Shown: positions 10,904 through 21,369 of the stretch, piece by piece
Numbering within the stretch: position 1 is the first letter of the stretch
How the letters are laid out: the number at the start of each line of letters is the position of its first letter
Assembly (NCBI GenBank): GCA_015680685.1
Contig: MNCI01037638.1
Span: 69,307 to 133,306, forward strand
From: Gnetum montanum
Taxonomy: Eukaryota > Streptophyta > Gnetopsida > Gnetales > Gnetaceae
DNA length: 64,000 nt
Reading direction: 5' to 3'
Notes under the pieces: generated by a model
The model's input: the letters and a program-made list of their open reading frames with translations, nothing else
Databases searched by the model: none
What the model was told of the DNA's origin: nothing
Made by a program: the position numbers and the translations under genes

Positions 10904-12461
10904 TACCTCCATTACTGAATGAAAAATCATCCTTGAGTTCCTTACAAAATATTGAGAAGGTATGGGATTATTGACTTGAATGACAACTAATGGTGAATGG
11001 GGTGATGTGTGAATTGATCAACATTACAATACAAGGCAACATTAGTGTTCATGACCACAAGAGTGAATACTATACACAATTGACATCCAACCTTATTTGA
11101 CAGCTAAGAGAGAAGAGAGAGAGAGAAGAAAGGATAAGATGTGTTGCTGCCGATGCCAAGATTGAACCTTCCGTTGTTCCTTGCACAACTATTCTATCCC
11201 CAGTCCATCCTGATTGTTTCTTCTAGGTCCAGTCCATTACTACATGATTACCATCTACACACAGAACACAGTCACATATGAGCAAGGATAAGTAAATCAC
11301 AATATAGTTGATACCTTGCTTTGATGTAAGGTCCATTGGTTGAGTTGTGATATGGCCAATACGGGTTCTAGAGATATAACACTGGTGACTACCCAAGGTG
11401 TAGGGGTTAGGAAAAATTGAAAAAATTGGACCAAGGCCCCCATGACTAAGAGCGATCCTCCGGTAGCAATAGAATGGAAAAGGATAAGGAATAAGAAAGA
11501 TGGAGAAAAAGAAACAATGACAACACCAATAAAATAGATGTCAGAGGTGGGAATGAATAAAACAAAACAAATGTTGATTGTGGAAATATTTAAGGGAAAG
11601 AAGTTAACTAATGCACCAAATAGGAATGCCAATGGGTCCTCCCAAAAGTAGGCTCATGCCCTTTATGCCCTAACAAACCCACATTCAAAGAGTTCATAGG
11701 CTATGGAAATGTCATTTGGGAGCAAGAGTTAAAGACTTAACCCTGAGAATTCACCAAAGAGAAAACAATGCATCAACCAAAATATATACTACTGACACAA
11801 CCGGCAATGAGGTAAAAAATGGAGAAAGAATGATGGGAAGAAGAGAATGGAATGGAGTCCCAAGAGCAAGGTGGTGTATAGCCCCTAGTGTATTTATGGT
11901 TAATGTGACTGAGTAGATCTCATTCCAAATCTGGCCTCAAATAATCCACATCTAGTGACTTCGCATTAATACACTTGGCCAATCCATCCACTTGAAGTAA
12001 CAAGAATGCTTTCGCCAAAGAGTCATCACCATTCTGAAGAAATGAGAAAGGGAAAAATAGGAAGTGAGAAAGGGCCTTAGTTAGAGGGAACATGTTTGTT
12101 TATTTCCATAACTAGTGCTTGTAGCCTAGATGATTATTTTTTCTAAGGGATGTGCTTTGAATTCTCACTGTTTTTTTTTATTTTTTTTATTTTTATTTTA
12201 CATGAGAACCACACCATGCAAGGACTTATTATTTTTTATTGGCTCGGCTTCTCAAAAAGGGAGCAATGTTGGAATGGTAAGGAAAAATCAAGAAGAAAAC
12301 ATCCAAGCACCCAAGAGAATGGCTAGCAAAAATGCATCAAATCCCCTTGAAGTCACACCCTTTTTAGTCCTTGAGTCCTTCCTCAATTTGAGAAATGCCT
12401 AGTCACCGATTTGTTAATAGTTTTATTATTAAGAAAGGGATCGTACAGTTCCAAGCCAAGA
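10904..12461 (-). mobile_element. W1: 3' end of an Athila-like element (left arm of large inverted repeat)
   Basis: The reverse complement of this stretch matches 38,876-39,418 and then, after skipping the G insertion, 56,733-57,693. It is the non-coding region upstream of the 3' LTR at 10,076-10,903. The part 11,940-12,440 also matches 4,200-4,860 of Y. Open frames such as 11,297-11,632 are not conserved as proteins between the copies and I do not call them. The unit stops at 12,454-12,461, where it is fused to E1. Confidence 0.75.
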
Positions 12462-13329
12462 CATAGGAAGTGCGTTCTTTGGAGAAATAGGACTCTTATA
12501 GAGTGTTTAAAGGGCCCGTTGTAAACAACCAAAGTCACACAATGATGTGCAACATGATCTCTATGAGACATGAGCGTAACTGTTCTCCAAGACAATTGCT
12601 TTCTCACCTAGGGCTTGTATGAGAATAGCCAATAGCCTTTTCCATATGATGTCAATGGGGTCATGAAGACCTTTTTTGTGTATTTTTCTCTTTGACCCTT
12701 TTGTTCCTTTTCTCATCCTTTTTTTTGTTTCTTCTTTTCATTTTTTTCTTTGTTTTTCCTTTGTTTTGTCTTTTATTTTTCTCTTTGGTATTTTTGAAAG
12801 AGCTTGCTTTTAGTGCCATGCTCATGCTTGAGCACTTGCATTTTGCATCATGTATTGTGTACTGTGTTTTGTGTTGCAACTACTTAGAGAGTCATAGTGT
12901 GCAACAGTGTATCAAGAGTAGCTTTGAGGTGAGTAGGGAATGTATTTTGAACAGGACAAGGGGGATGATGGGGAAATAGGGAATCTATCGGGATTTGGAA
13001 ATGTATTTATGAATGGACTAATTAACCCAGTTACGGGCATTAGGAAGAATGTGATACCTTGTCGTCATGATGAGGTGCATCTATGTGCGAACGCCTTAGG
13101 AGTGTCATCCTACAAACACAACTCCAAGTAGACAAGAAAACCACAAATGAAACGGTTAACTAAGAACTTTAAACAAGGAGATGGAGCCACTGTGTGTAAT
13201 ATCCAAAGTAGAAAGAATTATGAATAGCATCAGCTTCATCAAGGCTCATGAGATAAAATTATGCAACAAGTCTTTGTGGAACATGTACAGCCAATTGTAG
13301 TAACACATCTTTTTGAGCTTTGCCTGGTC
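12462..13329 (-). other. E1 3' untranslated region with long pyrimidine tract
   Basis: It matches 25,446-26,320 of E2. Between 12,670 and 12,795 the plus strand is almost pure pyrimidine, so the sense strand of the element is a ~110-nt purine-rich tract. The lysine-rich and phenylalanine-rich frames across it are products of this composition, not genes. No conserved ORF is seen in the rest. Confidence 0.6.
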
Positions 13330-13985
13330 GTTTATGATGTCGCTAGTTTATAGTCTTAGCAGACTGTTGTGGATTAGTTTTACGTCATAACCCTTTGGAT
13401 GGTGCTAGTTTAGCATTATAGTAGACGGTGCATTGCTAGTTTATAGTCGTAGCGGACTATGAAGAGACAAGCCAGTTTATAGTCTTAGTGGACTCTGGAT
13501 GCTAGTTTCATGTCATGGCAGACAGATGTGGCAGTTTTAGCATCGTGCCAGGTAGATCTCTATGGTGTCTATTTATTATCATGATTCTAGGACATTCTGT
13601 AGTATTAGTTTTAAGTCATGATGCCAAGACTATTCTATGGTATCAGTTTTAAGTCATGATGCTAGGACTATTCTGTGGTATCAGTTTTAAGTCATGATGC
13701 CAGGACTATTCTGTGGTATGAGTTTTAAGTCATGATGCTAGGACTATTCTGTGATATCAGTTTTAAGTCATGATGCTAGGACTATTCTGTGGTATCAGTT
13801 TTCAGTCATGATGCCAGGACTGTTCTGTGGTATCAGTTTTAAGTTACGATGTCAGGACTATTTTTTGGTATTAGTTTTAAGTCATGATGCCAGGATTGTT
13901 CTTTGGTAGCAATTTTAAGTTATGATGCTAGGACTATTTTGTGGTATCAGTATCAAGTCATGATGCTAGGATATCTAGCCCAATG
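13330..13985. repeat. Short-motif array on the 5' side of the antisense gene (E1)
   Basis: At 13,330-13,560 there are degenerate copies of 'gctagtttatagtc.tagcggac'. From about 13,570 to 13,975 there are roughly ten copies of a 38-bp unit containing GTTTTAAGTCATGATGCCAG. The same motif family occurs at 17,690-18,030, at matching places in E2, and three times in G (44,960-45,115; 49,865-50,185; 53,740-54,185). Confidence 0.8.
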
Positions 13986-14452
13986 TGAACTTTCAGGGCT
14001 TCTTGTAGTGTGAGTTTTGGGGTTTTCTTGGATTTTTGGGGCTTTCATTTTTGGGCTCAAGGTAAGGGCAATGTGAGCCATGAATTTTTGGTTTTTTGGC
14101 CTTAGGTAGGGTAACGTGAACTATGAATTCGCTAGATTTTTGGGTAGGGAATGGCTAGCATTTTAGGGGAAAGCTTAGCATGATGTTCAGCCTCCCTGGC
14201 AGCATGATTCTACTTGCAATCTGATTTTCAAGGGGTTCCAACATGAGTGGCTGGCGCCGACATGAGTGAAGGAAAAACCTACATGAGTTGTACAACGTGA
14301 GCTTTCCATTCAGCATGAGCCCTTTGGCCACAACGTGAGTTTCACTGGGAGAGGCCCATTACTTGTTTCATGTTTATGCCACTCATTTTTTTTCTTGATC
14401 CTTGCTTTAATGAGCATTTACATTCTATAGTTTTGTGTGGATTTTTCATGAA
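13986..14452 (+). other. Upstream region of the E1 antisense gene with GCGTGAG-like motifs
   Basis: It holds scattered copies of an (A)(G/A)C(A/G)TGAG(C/T) motif, for example CAACATGAGTGG, CAACGTGAGCTTT and CAGCATGAGCCC between 14,240 and 14,345. The same motif is abundant in the E LTRs and leader. E2 has an extra ~400 bp here. This is where a promoter for the antisense gene should lie, but no clear TATA box was found. Confidence 0.45.
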
Positions 14453-17370
14453 ATGGAATTCAAACATAACAAGCTAGACTTCAATGTACCCCAACAAGCA
14501 TTAAGTACACCAAATAAATATTGGTGCCCTTGTCCCATGGGGTAATTTTTGGTTTTTTTTTTTTGTGATTTTTTCCTATTGTTAGCACTTAAATTTCTTT
14601 ACTTACCTAACATTTTGGTTGTATTCAGAGGACCTAAATCTTCTCTTCTTGTCGTTGAGCTAGTTGGTGTACTTTCTTGGTTTGGCCCCTTTGGATTGGA
14701 CACACCTCCATATGATATGTGCATCAAGCCCCATGTGATATGGTTTCACCCTGGTGTTAATTCATTTTTTTCATTTATCTTGCAAAATTTTAATGTGGTG
14801 ATATGGTCTCACCTGAGTGAACAATTGGCCCGTGACATCATCGAGACAGCGTTGCCTAGGTCTACACAAGGCATGCTTACCTTTATCACTGATATCGATG
14901 AAGGACTTTTCAAGGTTGTAGAAGGTCCTGCTGAAGATTCTAGATCTACATGTCCCTTGACTCATGTATGGGAGTTACCTTCTTGTAGTCATTACAATAG
15001 CAGCAACACACTTTTCCTAGCTCTCTGTGTTCATACTCTATTCCAGAACCCACCTGGGATGGTATATAGAGTGGACAGGTATGCTCCCTTATGTCTTACT
15101 TTAACTTTTGATTTCTTTTTGAATTTTATGTGATCATCTAAATGTAAATGTTGTTTTCCTATGCAGGCCTCTCCTTGATGAACATGGGATGGGCAATGAT
15201 GATGGTGGGCTTACCTTAGCGCACACAGTGCTAGAGACATTCATTGTAGGCCCCATTCTTCATGTTGCAATGTTGGACCAGACAAAGGTGGCCCTTGTTA
15301 ACTACCATAGATAGTTTTCAAGAGCCTTTGAGCACTGCCAAGTTCATGGTTGGTTACATGAGGAATGGTCTTCTAACGGGCCAATTTTTCCTCAAAGAAT
15401 TGATCCTGCACCTATCCCCCCTACACCATCTATTGATGGTAAATGGACCATACTCAAGATTCCATTTTCTTTTTGATTGCATCATTGTGTACTATGTTCT
15501 TAATTCTTTGCTCTATGTTTTCTTTTTTATAGCAGCTATCCTCTCTGAAGAAATTACTATTGTAATAGGGCATACTGAGGCCACCCTTTTCATGAAGTAT
15601 TGGGAGGTAGATTAGTCACAACAATGGTTGCAAAAGAAAGCTTTGACTTGATCATCAGCCAGTCACCCAGGCAGGTCTGATGGACTTGTTTACCACTTTG
15701 ACTCCTACATTCCGGTTACTGAGATGATCACCATTATTGATTCTTTCAATGATGATGCTTCCTATTTTAGCACATGAGTTCGAGGAGTCAAGGTATCTCT
15801 TCATTTGACCACTGAATTTCTTTCTGATCTTTTTGGTGTACACATGAATGGTGCCACAGTGACCGTAGATAAAGCAACAAAAGAGGGCCAAGTCATAAGA
15901 GAACTTGAGCAGTGGTTAGGTGTGTCTTGGGGTCATAAGGGCTTTTCCATGTGAAATGATATGTGATCGATGGAGATAAAGTTCTTGTATCCTCTCTTTC
16001 AAGCACAAGCATTCCCTAAATCTCTTTCTCAAGGAAGAAACCTTGAGATTGAGTGTGGTTTTAGAGATAAGCATTCACTACAACTAGGCTCAGTTTCTCA
16101 TATCTAGTTTTTGCGGGGAGATCATTAGGTTACGTTCAAACATCCATGCTAAATCCCACTTTACCTTTTCCTTCTTTGCAGGGTACTTACGTAGGTTTGC
16201 TGAGTTCCTAGTGGTTTATGATGATAATTGCTACATTTTGAGAGATAGTTCACAACTGTCTTGCCCTTGGATTCACCATTTGTCTAGCACCACTAGATCC
16301 CAGGACCCATCGGAAGACATTGAGGAATCAGTATCAGTTACTAGTAGAGGTGTGGCCAGCCATTCCCATCATTCCCATGGTAGCTTGGGATTGGAAACGC
16401 CTAGGCTACACACATCTGTTAAAAGAACTGAATGTTTGATTGGTGAGACAGTTGGGAAGTCCAAGACGAAGGTGAAGAGGAAAGAATGCTCAAGGGAGTC
16501 TGCTCCAAATGTGATTTCCCCAAGAGCAAAGAAGATTCAGTTTGTACTGCTAGTGGAGGGTAAGTATTTTATTTTATTTTTGTGTATTTACTTTTATTTT
16601 TTGTTTTGGTTTATATGTTATTAAAAGTACATATATGTTATGTGATACTAACTCTAGGATTCTAGTGTTATTCAGAGGAATGTCCTGAGAGGGAGAGAGA
16701 GGTCATGGCCCCGATACCTGAGGAGGAAGGAAAAGAAGGGGAAGAAGTAATCAAAAAATAAGAACCTCTTGGCCCACAAGAGGAAGATGTATCAAGCAAC
16801 GTGGGGACCAAGCTTGCAGAGGCCTTGGATGCACTTGGGCATTCAAGTGATGAGAGAGATGTCCTTGATGGTATCTTTGATGGAGATGTTCATTGATGGG
16901 TTAGGCTTGCGGTCTACTTATGACAAGTTCTCTAAGTGCACCAAGGTGGAGGGATCTCCTAAGAGAACCATTACTACCACCTCTAGGGAGGCTTTGATAG
17001 GCATGTTCACTCTTGAGCGCCCTACCTGGACTTCAGTGGACAAGGGAAAAACCTTAGCTGTAATTGATCTTGGCTTGGAGGAGGATTAGGCCAATGTGCT
17101 CGAGGCAGAGATTCTACAGCGTTTGGAAGCCAACTTAGGGTCTTCCTAACTTGTGAGTGTTTTATTGTGGCTGTTATTTTTTTATGGTTTTATTATTTTC
17201 ATTGTTAGTGTTTCTGTTTTTCTTGGTTTTGCATTTATAATTTGCTTTACTGCTCTTACTTATTTTTTTGTTTTCTGCCCTATTATAGAGACATGTTAAT
17301 GATGGAGTTGGCCCCAATGGAGCAAGAGCAGATGATGAAGAGAATCTTGGGGACCAACCCTCCTCCATGA
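14453..17370 (+). pseudogene. Antisense multi-exon gene of E1 (FCP1-like N-terminus), decayed
   Basis: Exons run opposite to gag: 14,453-14,541 (ATG, 29 codons), 14,629-15,078 (450 nt), 15,167-15,438 (272 nt), 15,533-16,559, 16,676 to a fused exon ending 17,152, and 17,289-17,370. Introns are short with GT-AG ends (for example 15,079-15,166 with CTATGCAG). Exon 2 is open and reads SLLVVELVGVL, then VIWFHPGVNSFFSF, NFNVVIWSHL and NTLFLALCVHTLFQNPPGMVY. The layout matches an FCP1/NIF-type HAD phosphatase, where LDLNGLL, VWSS and NTLLIDDSP..NPP would be expected, so the acidic residues are mostly lost. A 930-bp deletion near 16,887 removes exon 6 and most of exon 7. Stops (as at 15,314), a 1-nt shift in exon 4 and an extra base in the last exon mark it as a pseudogene. 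Function unknown. Confidence 0.7.
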
Positions 17371-17689
17371 GCTTATTGTTAAGCAGACTTTAGCTATTAA
17401 ATGTTTTGGATTGTTGGATGTTTGATGGAAACATATGGTTGACACATGTAATAATATGGACCTAGTTATGGCATAATGTATTGGAATTCTACAATCATGT
17501 TGACGTATCATTTTTTTTATTTTATGTGTTTTATCTTTTTATTTTATTTTTCAAGTATTATCGTGGACATATGCATGTAACTAAATGTAAAATGGGGAAA
17601 AATGTAAATCAACACTTGTGAAAGAGTAAAGTGATGAGAAGGCATAGGTCGAGGTTGCAATTTGTATTGTTTAAACAAAAATTTATCAT
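17371..17689 (+). other. 3' flank of the E1 antisense gene
   Basis: AT-rich, conserved with 31,669-32,029 of E2, and without a reading frame. It probably holds the 3' untranslated region and polyadenylation region of the antisense transcript; no single site can be chosen. Confidence 0.4.
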
Positions 17690-17988
17690 AACGTAGTGAA
17701 TGTTTGTAGACTTGTGATGTATTGAATCCTAGTTTAAAGCCATTTTGGGTTGTTCACATTAGTTTAAAGTCATGGCAGACTATTGAATTTGTTGCTAAGA
17801 AAAGAAAGAAAGATTCGATTTTATGCCATAGCAGGTCAAAAGCAATAACTATTTTAGAAAGCTTTTAAAAGGAGCCGGCCATTTCTAACTGTGGCTAGTT
17901 TAACGTCCTTATGAACATTTGCTGGCAGTTTAACGTTGTACCGAATGATTAGTAGTTTAATGTCATTTCAGACATTTAGTGATTCGCT
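17690..17988. repeat. Short-motif array between protease and antisense gene (E1)
   Basis: Repeated forms of 'gctagtttaacgtcattgcggac' occur at about 17,735, 17,760, 17,895, 17,930 and 17,965. It sits between the protease stop (minus) and the 3' end of the antisense gene (plus), the same place as 44,960-45,115 in G. Confidence 0.75.
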
Positions 17989-18840
17989 CTAGTTATTGAG
18001 TTTCCTCTTAATATTTTGTAGTTTAATGTGAGGGGTAGGGCATGTAGGCATGATTTTATACTCACCATCCCCTTCATCGGTGATGTCAAAGAGTAATTCT
18101 GACCAAGAGACAACAATGGGAATGGCTCCTATGTTTGTGTTGTCTAGTGTTTCCTCAGTTTCGGTAGGGTTGCGAGTTAATGTTGGGTTCATGTCTTGAA
18201 GCATGCTCATAGTTCTTTGCTTAGGCTTAACTAACTTGATTTTTGACTCTTGATCTAGTCCAGGGTGTGAGGAAGCGAGCGATACGGTTGTATCCCCACG
18301 TATGATGATTTCACCATCCTTGTAAGGTAGGTGGATCTCTTGATGGATTGGTGAGGATATAGCTCTAAGTTAAGCCAGCTAGGGATGTCCTAGAATTAGG
18401 TTAAACCCTAGCATTTCATCAGCTACTATGAATTCAGTTGTCGTGGGGAATTGGTCCCCAGCTATGAAATCTGAAGTAACCATACCTGTCACCCTAATGT
18501 GGGAACCACTGAAAGATTTTAGGAAAGAGGTTTTTGTGGGCTATATTTTTTCAATAAGTCCTAGTTTTTTGATGAAGGGAAAAGGTATTACATTCTTCAT
18601 CGCACCATCATCGACATGCACCCTACGTATCTTAAAGTGATTGATGTGTATCATTATGAACATAGGGGCTGAGGTGACTTCTCCTATTTTCTCATCTAAC
18701 TTAATGTCCTTAGCATGAAAATCTAGGGATGTAGTCTTCGGTTCTTGAGGTTGCATGGACAATACCACATAAATGGATGGTTCATCTGTAGGAAGGTCCT
18801 CACTAATGGCGATCAAATTCAACATACGCACGAGTGCTTC
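17989..18840 (-). pseudogene. Protease domain of E1, decayed
   Basis: The minus strand reads FIMIHINHFKIRRVHVDDGAMKNVI, landmark VHVDDGA, with GFNLILGHPWLAQL-type sequence after a gap, and ends in SWSELLFDITDEGDGEYKI and a stop at 17,989. In related elements the active site is D(S/G)G(S/A); here it reads DDGA. The second half contains ATVVL-type flap residues that are hard to place. Stops and a frame change near 18,540 show decay. It follows gag directly. Confidence 0.7.
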
Positions 18841-20783
18841 CTGATGTACAGTTGAAGTCATTACTAGATCATATAGACTTAAAGAAGTGTTCTTTTGTTT
18901 TAAGGCTTGTGTAACTTGGGTCAATGCACTCGGTAGGTCTTTACCATTTGGGATACCCTTTTCTGTGAAGATTTTATCCATTTGACCCAGCATTCGTATT
19001 TCTCGTGAAGGAATTTTTGCATTGGTAATTGAGGATGTTGGGTTCGGGACACAACCTGTGACATTATCCTTGTTTTGATGACTCGGTTGGGTTGTTTTAG
19101 TCACTGCCGCTACCATTGTTTTGGATTTATCTTTTCTCGTATGTTGGCTCCTAAAGGTTAAGTAGGTTGGGTCATTACTTGTTTGTGCTGCCTTTTCTAT
19201 ATCTTTAATTTGCATAAATTCTTGGCTTAATGTGCGGGTTTTCAAATAGTGAAGCTTCGACTTAATAAAGTCATTCACGGTTGCCTTAAGGATGGTAAGT
19301 AGATATGTTTCAGGGATGGGCTCGTGAAGTTCATTCAAGGCTGCACTCCACCTTTGGATAAATTTCTGTGTAGGCTCTAATGGCACTTGTTTAATTTGAA
19401 TCAAGCTATCCAACGTGGCTTTAGGTTTTAGATTGTACTTGAAACGGGTGAAAAACTAGTGCAACAAGTCCTCTAGAGAAGATATGGAGCTACGAGGTAA
19501 AGCTCAATACCAGTCTAGGGCTTTTTTGGTTAAGGACATAGCAAACACTCACAGAATTATGTGAGGCCATGCCTAAAGCAATAGGCATTCTATTCAAAAC
19601 GTCACTAGGTGGGCGTTTGTATCTCCCTCTCCATTGTACTTGGTTAGCTAGGGTAATGCAACTCCTTTTGGTAAGGTTAACAGGGATCAAGGGTCAATTG
19701 GATCATCTTGATAGAAGTCTAGTACCTTTACTTCCTTAGTGTTCACAATTTTAAGGTTTTTTAATTCTTCTTCCAACGAGTGCATCACTTTTTTCATGTC
19801 TGCCCACTCTTGGGTGGTAGGTAGACCAGTGGGTTGAGTTGATGGTGGTTGATAATGACTCGATTGTTGCATTGTTTGTGGAAAGAGAGATTGTTGGACT
19901 GTCATTTGTTATGGTGGGATGACATTCGGGGTTGAGATTATAGGGTGTGGTATGCTGTAATTAGTAGAAAAGTTTTGCTGAACAACTAGTTAGCCCCACT
20001 GCCCAGTCCTAGGTTGTGAAGTGATTAGTGGTGCTTGTTGGATTTGCACTTGAGGTATGTAATGGATGGACATGGAAGCTGGTATGGCCGATGGCATCCT
20101 AATCACTTGAGGTTGAAAGGTCAATCCTGCATTAGTTTGGAGAGTAGGTTTTTGGGTTTGTATTTGTAGAGGTACAATGGAAGTGGACATGTTAGATTGA
20201 ACATTGAACTTGGAGAAGATGGGAATAGGAGTGGGTACTTCCCGTAGAGAAGTTGGTGGTCGAAGTATAGTCTCCTCCAGGAAAGGTTGAAACAATGGGT
20301 TTGTATGGACATGGGGGCTAACAGTATGGTATGAATCCCCATGTTTAGATTGGGTTGCGAAGTCATCTTCCTCATCTCTACTCTGAGGCTCTATTAGAGG
20401 TAACTTTAAGGCTTGACTCCTTGCCATGAGAAGATGGAATATGAGTTTATGATGGTGTTTAGATAGCGGGATTATATCAAATGCTGAAGGGATGAACTCA
20501 CAACCTCCTTTGTGGATAAGTTCATAGTCTCACTTCGCTTCTCTCTCTACATGATCGATAGGTAAGTTGGCTTTGATCTTGACACAAATGAAGTTATATT
20601 TTTGGGTGGAAGAGTTTCATAGGTAGGGTCTTTGCCCTGTAGCCTGAGTGACTGACACATAGGATGTTGGGGATTTATTTGTTCAATAACAGTTATAGGT
20701 TCTATAGCAGTCACAAGGTTCGAGGTTTCAGCCCCATAGTCAAAGGTCGATAGTGCAACTAGGTTAATTTGGGAGGATTCCAT
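18841..20783 (-). pseudogene. gag of E1, decayed
   Basis: Start chosen at the ATG 20,781-20,783, giving MESSQINLVAL, conserved in E2 at 35,964. Landmarks are ANLPIDHVEREAK (20,555-20,600), KVLDFYQDDP (about 19,695-19,735) and FIQRWSAALNELHEPIPETY (near 19,330). The capsid-like core shares order and motifs with G gag. About 880 bp present in E2 (33,372-34,255), including the C..H..C-like linker, are missing at 19,071, at a shared AGTCATC. Several frame changes and stops are present. Confidence 0.75.
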
Positions 20784-20814
20784 AATGAACATGAGTAAAC
20801 TAGGCCAAATGAGT

Positions 20815-21205
20815 TGAACATGAGTAACTACAGCGTGAGCAACTATAGTGTGACTGATAGTGAAACAACTGCAATGTGTGCAGTACAACAACATGATTGA
20901 CAGACAACATGAAAACTGCAGCATGAGCGATTGTAGCAACGTGACAGACAGACAACATGACAACTGTAGTGTGAGCAACTATAGTAGCGTGACTGACAAA
21001 TAGTGTGACAACTATAGCATGAGCGATTGCAGCAGTGTGACAACTGCAATGTGAGTAACTGTAGCAACGTGACTGACAAACAATGTGACAATTGCAGCAT
21101 GAGCGACTACAACAGTGTGACTGACAGACAACATGACAACTATAGTGTGAGAGACCGCAGTAGCATGACAACTACAGCATGAGAAACCGCAGCAGCGTGA
21201 CTGAT
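20815..21205 (-). repeat. Leader repeat array of E1
   Basis: Tandem, imperfect copies of a roughly 45-50 bp unit containing GCGTGACTGACAGACAAC and CAACTGCAGCGTGAGC. It lies between the primer-binding region and gag. The Cys/Ser/His-rich frames across it in two registers come from the repeat and are not called as genes. E2 has the same array at 36,000-36,445. Confidence 0.75.
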
Positions 21206-21350
21206 AGAGAGACTAACATAGACAGGATCGGTAGGTTAAGCTGGTGTACGTAAGATAGCTAGACAAGGTGAGCTTTAGTTTCAGCACTTAGTCTATGTAG
21301 TGTTTTGACAGGTAGCATTGTTAACATTTTGATGGACAATAGATGGCCCT
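21206..21350 (-). other. Leader between LTR and repeat array (E1)
   Basis: Single-copy leader sequence conserved with 36,446-36,589. No frame. Confidence 0.4.
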
Positions 21351-21363
21351 CCTTCTAGCGCAA
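21351..21363 (-). promoter_or_regulatory. Primer-binding region of E1
   Basis: On the minus strand TTGCGCTAGAAGG (TTGGTGCTAGAAGG in the other two copies) lies 6 bp inside the LTR end. Its complement ends in CCA, as a tRNA 3' end does. The tRNA species was not identified. Confidence 0.5.
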
Positions 21364-21369
21364 ATTTAC

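Noticed and set aside
11297-11632. Hydrophobic 111-residue open frame on the minus strand of W1
   Set aside because: The inverted copy W2 does not keep the frame and no family was recognised.
12661-12979. Lysine-rich (minus) and phenylalanine-rich (plus) open frames, also at 25,710-25,901
   Set aside because: They arise from a pyrimidine tract; neither frame is conserved between E1 and E2.
13560-13985. Regular 38-bp repeat resembling a CRISPR array
   Set aside because: Units are contiguous and imperfect with no unique spacers, in a plant retrotransposon; it is a minisatellite.
14549-14628. Reading the E1 antisense exon 2 frame upstream from 14,549 as protein
   Set aside because: This stretch is intron 1 (GT at 14,542, ATTCAG at 14,623-14,628); the matching part in G is unrelated intron.
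20547-21171. Cys/Ser/His-rich open frames in two registers on the minus strand, looking like a secreted or zinc-binding repeat protein
   Set aside because: They are translations of the ~45-50 bp leader repeat in more than one frame, with no conserved start, and E2 shows different proteins over the same array.
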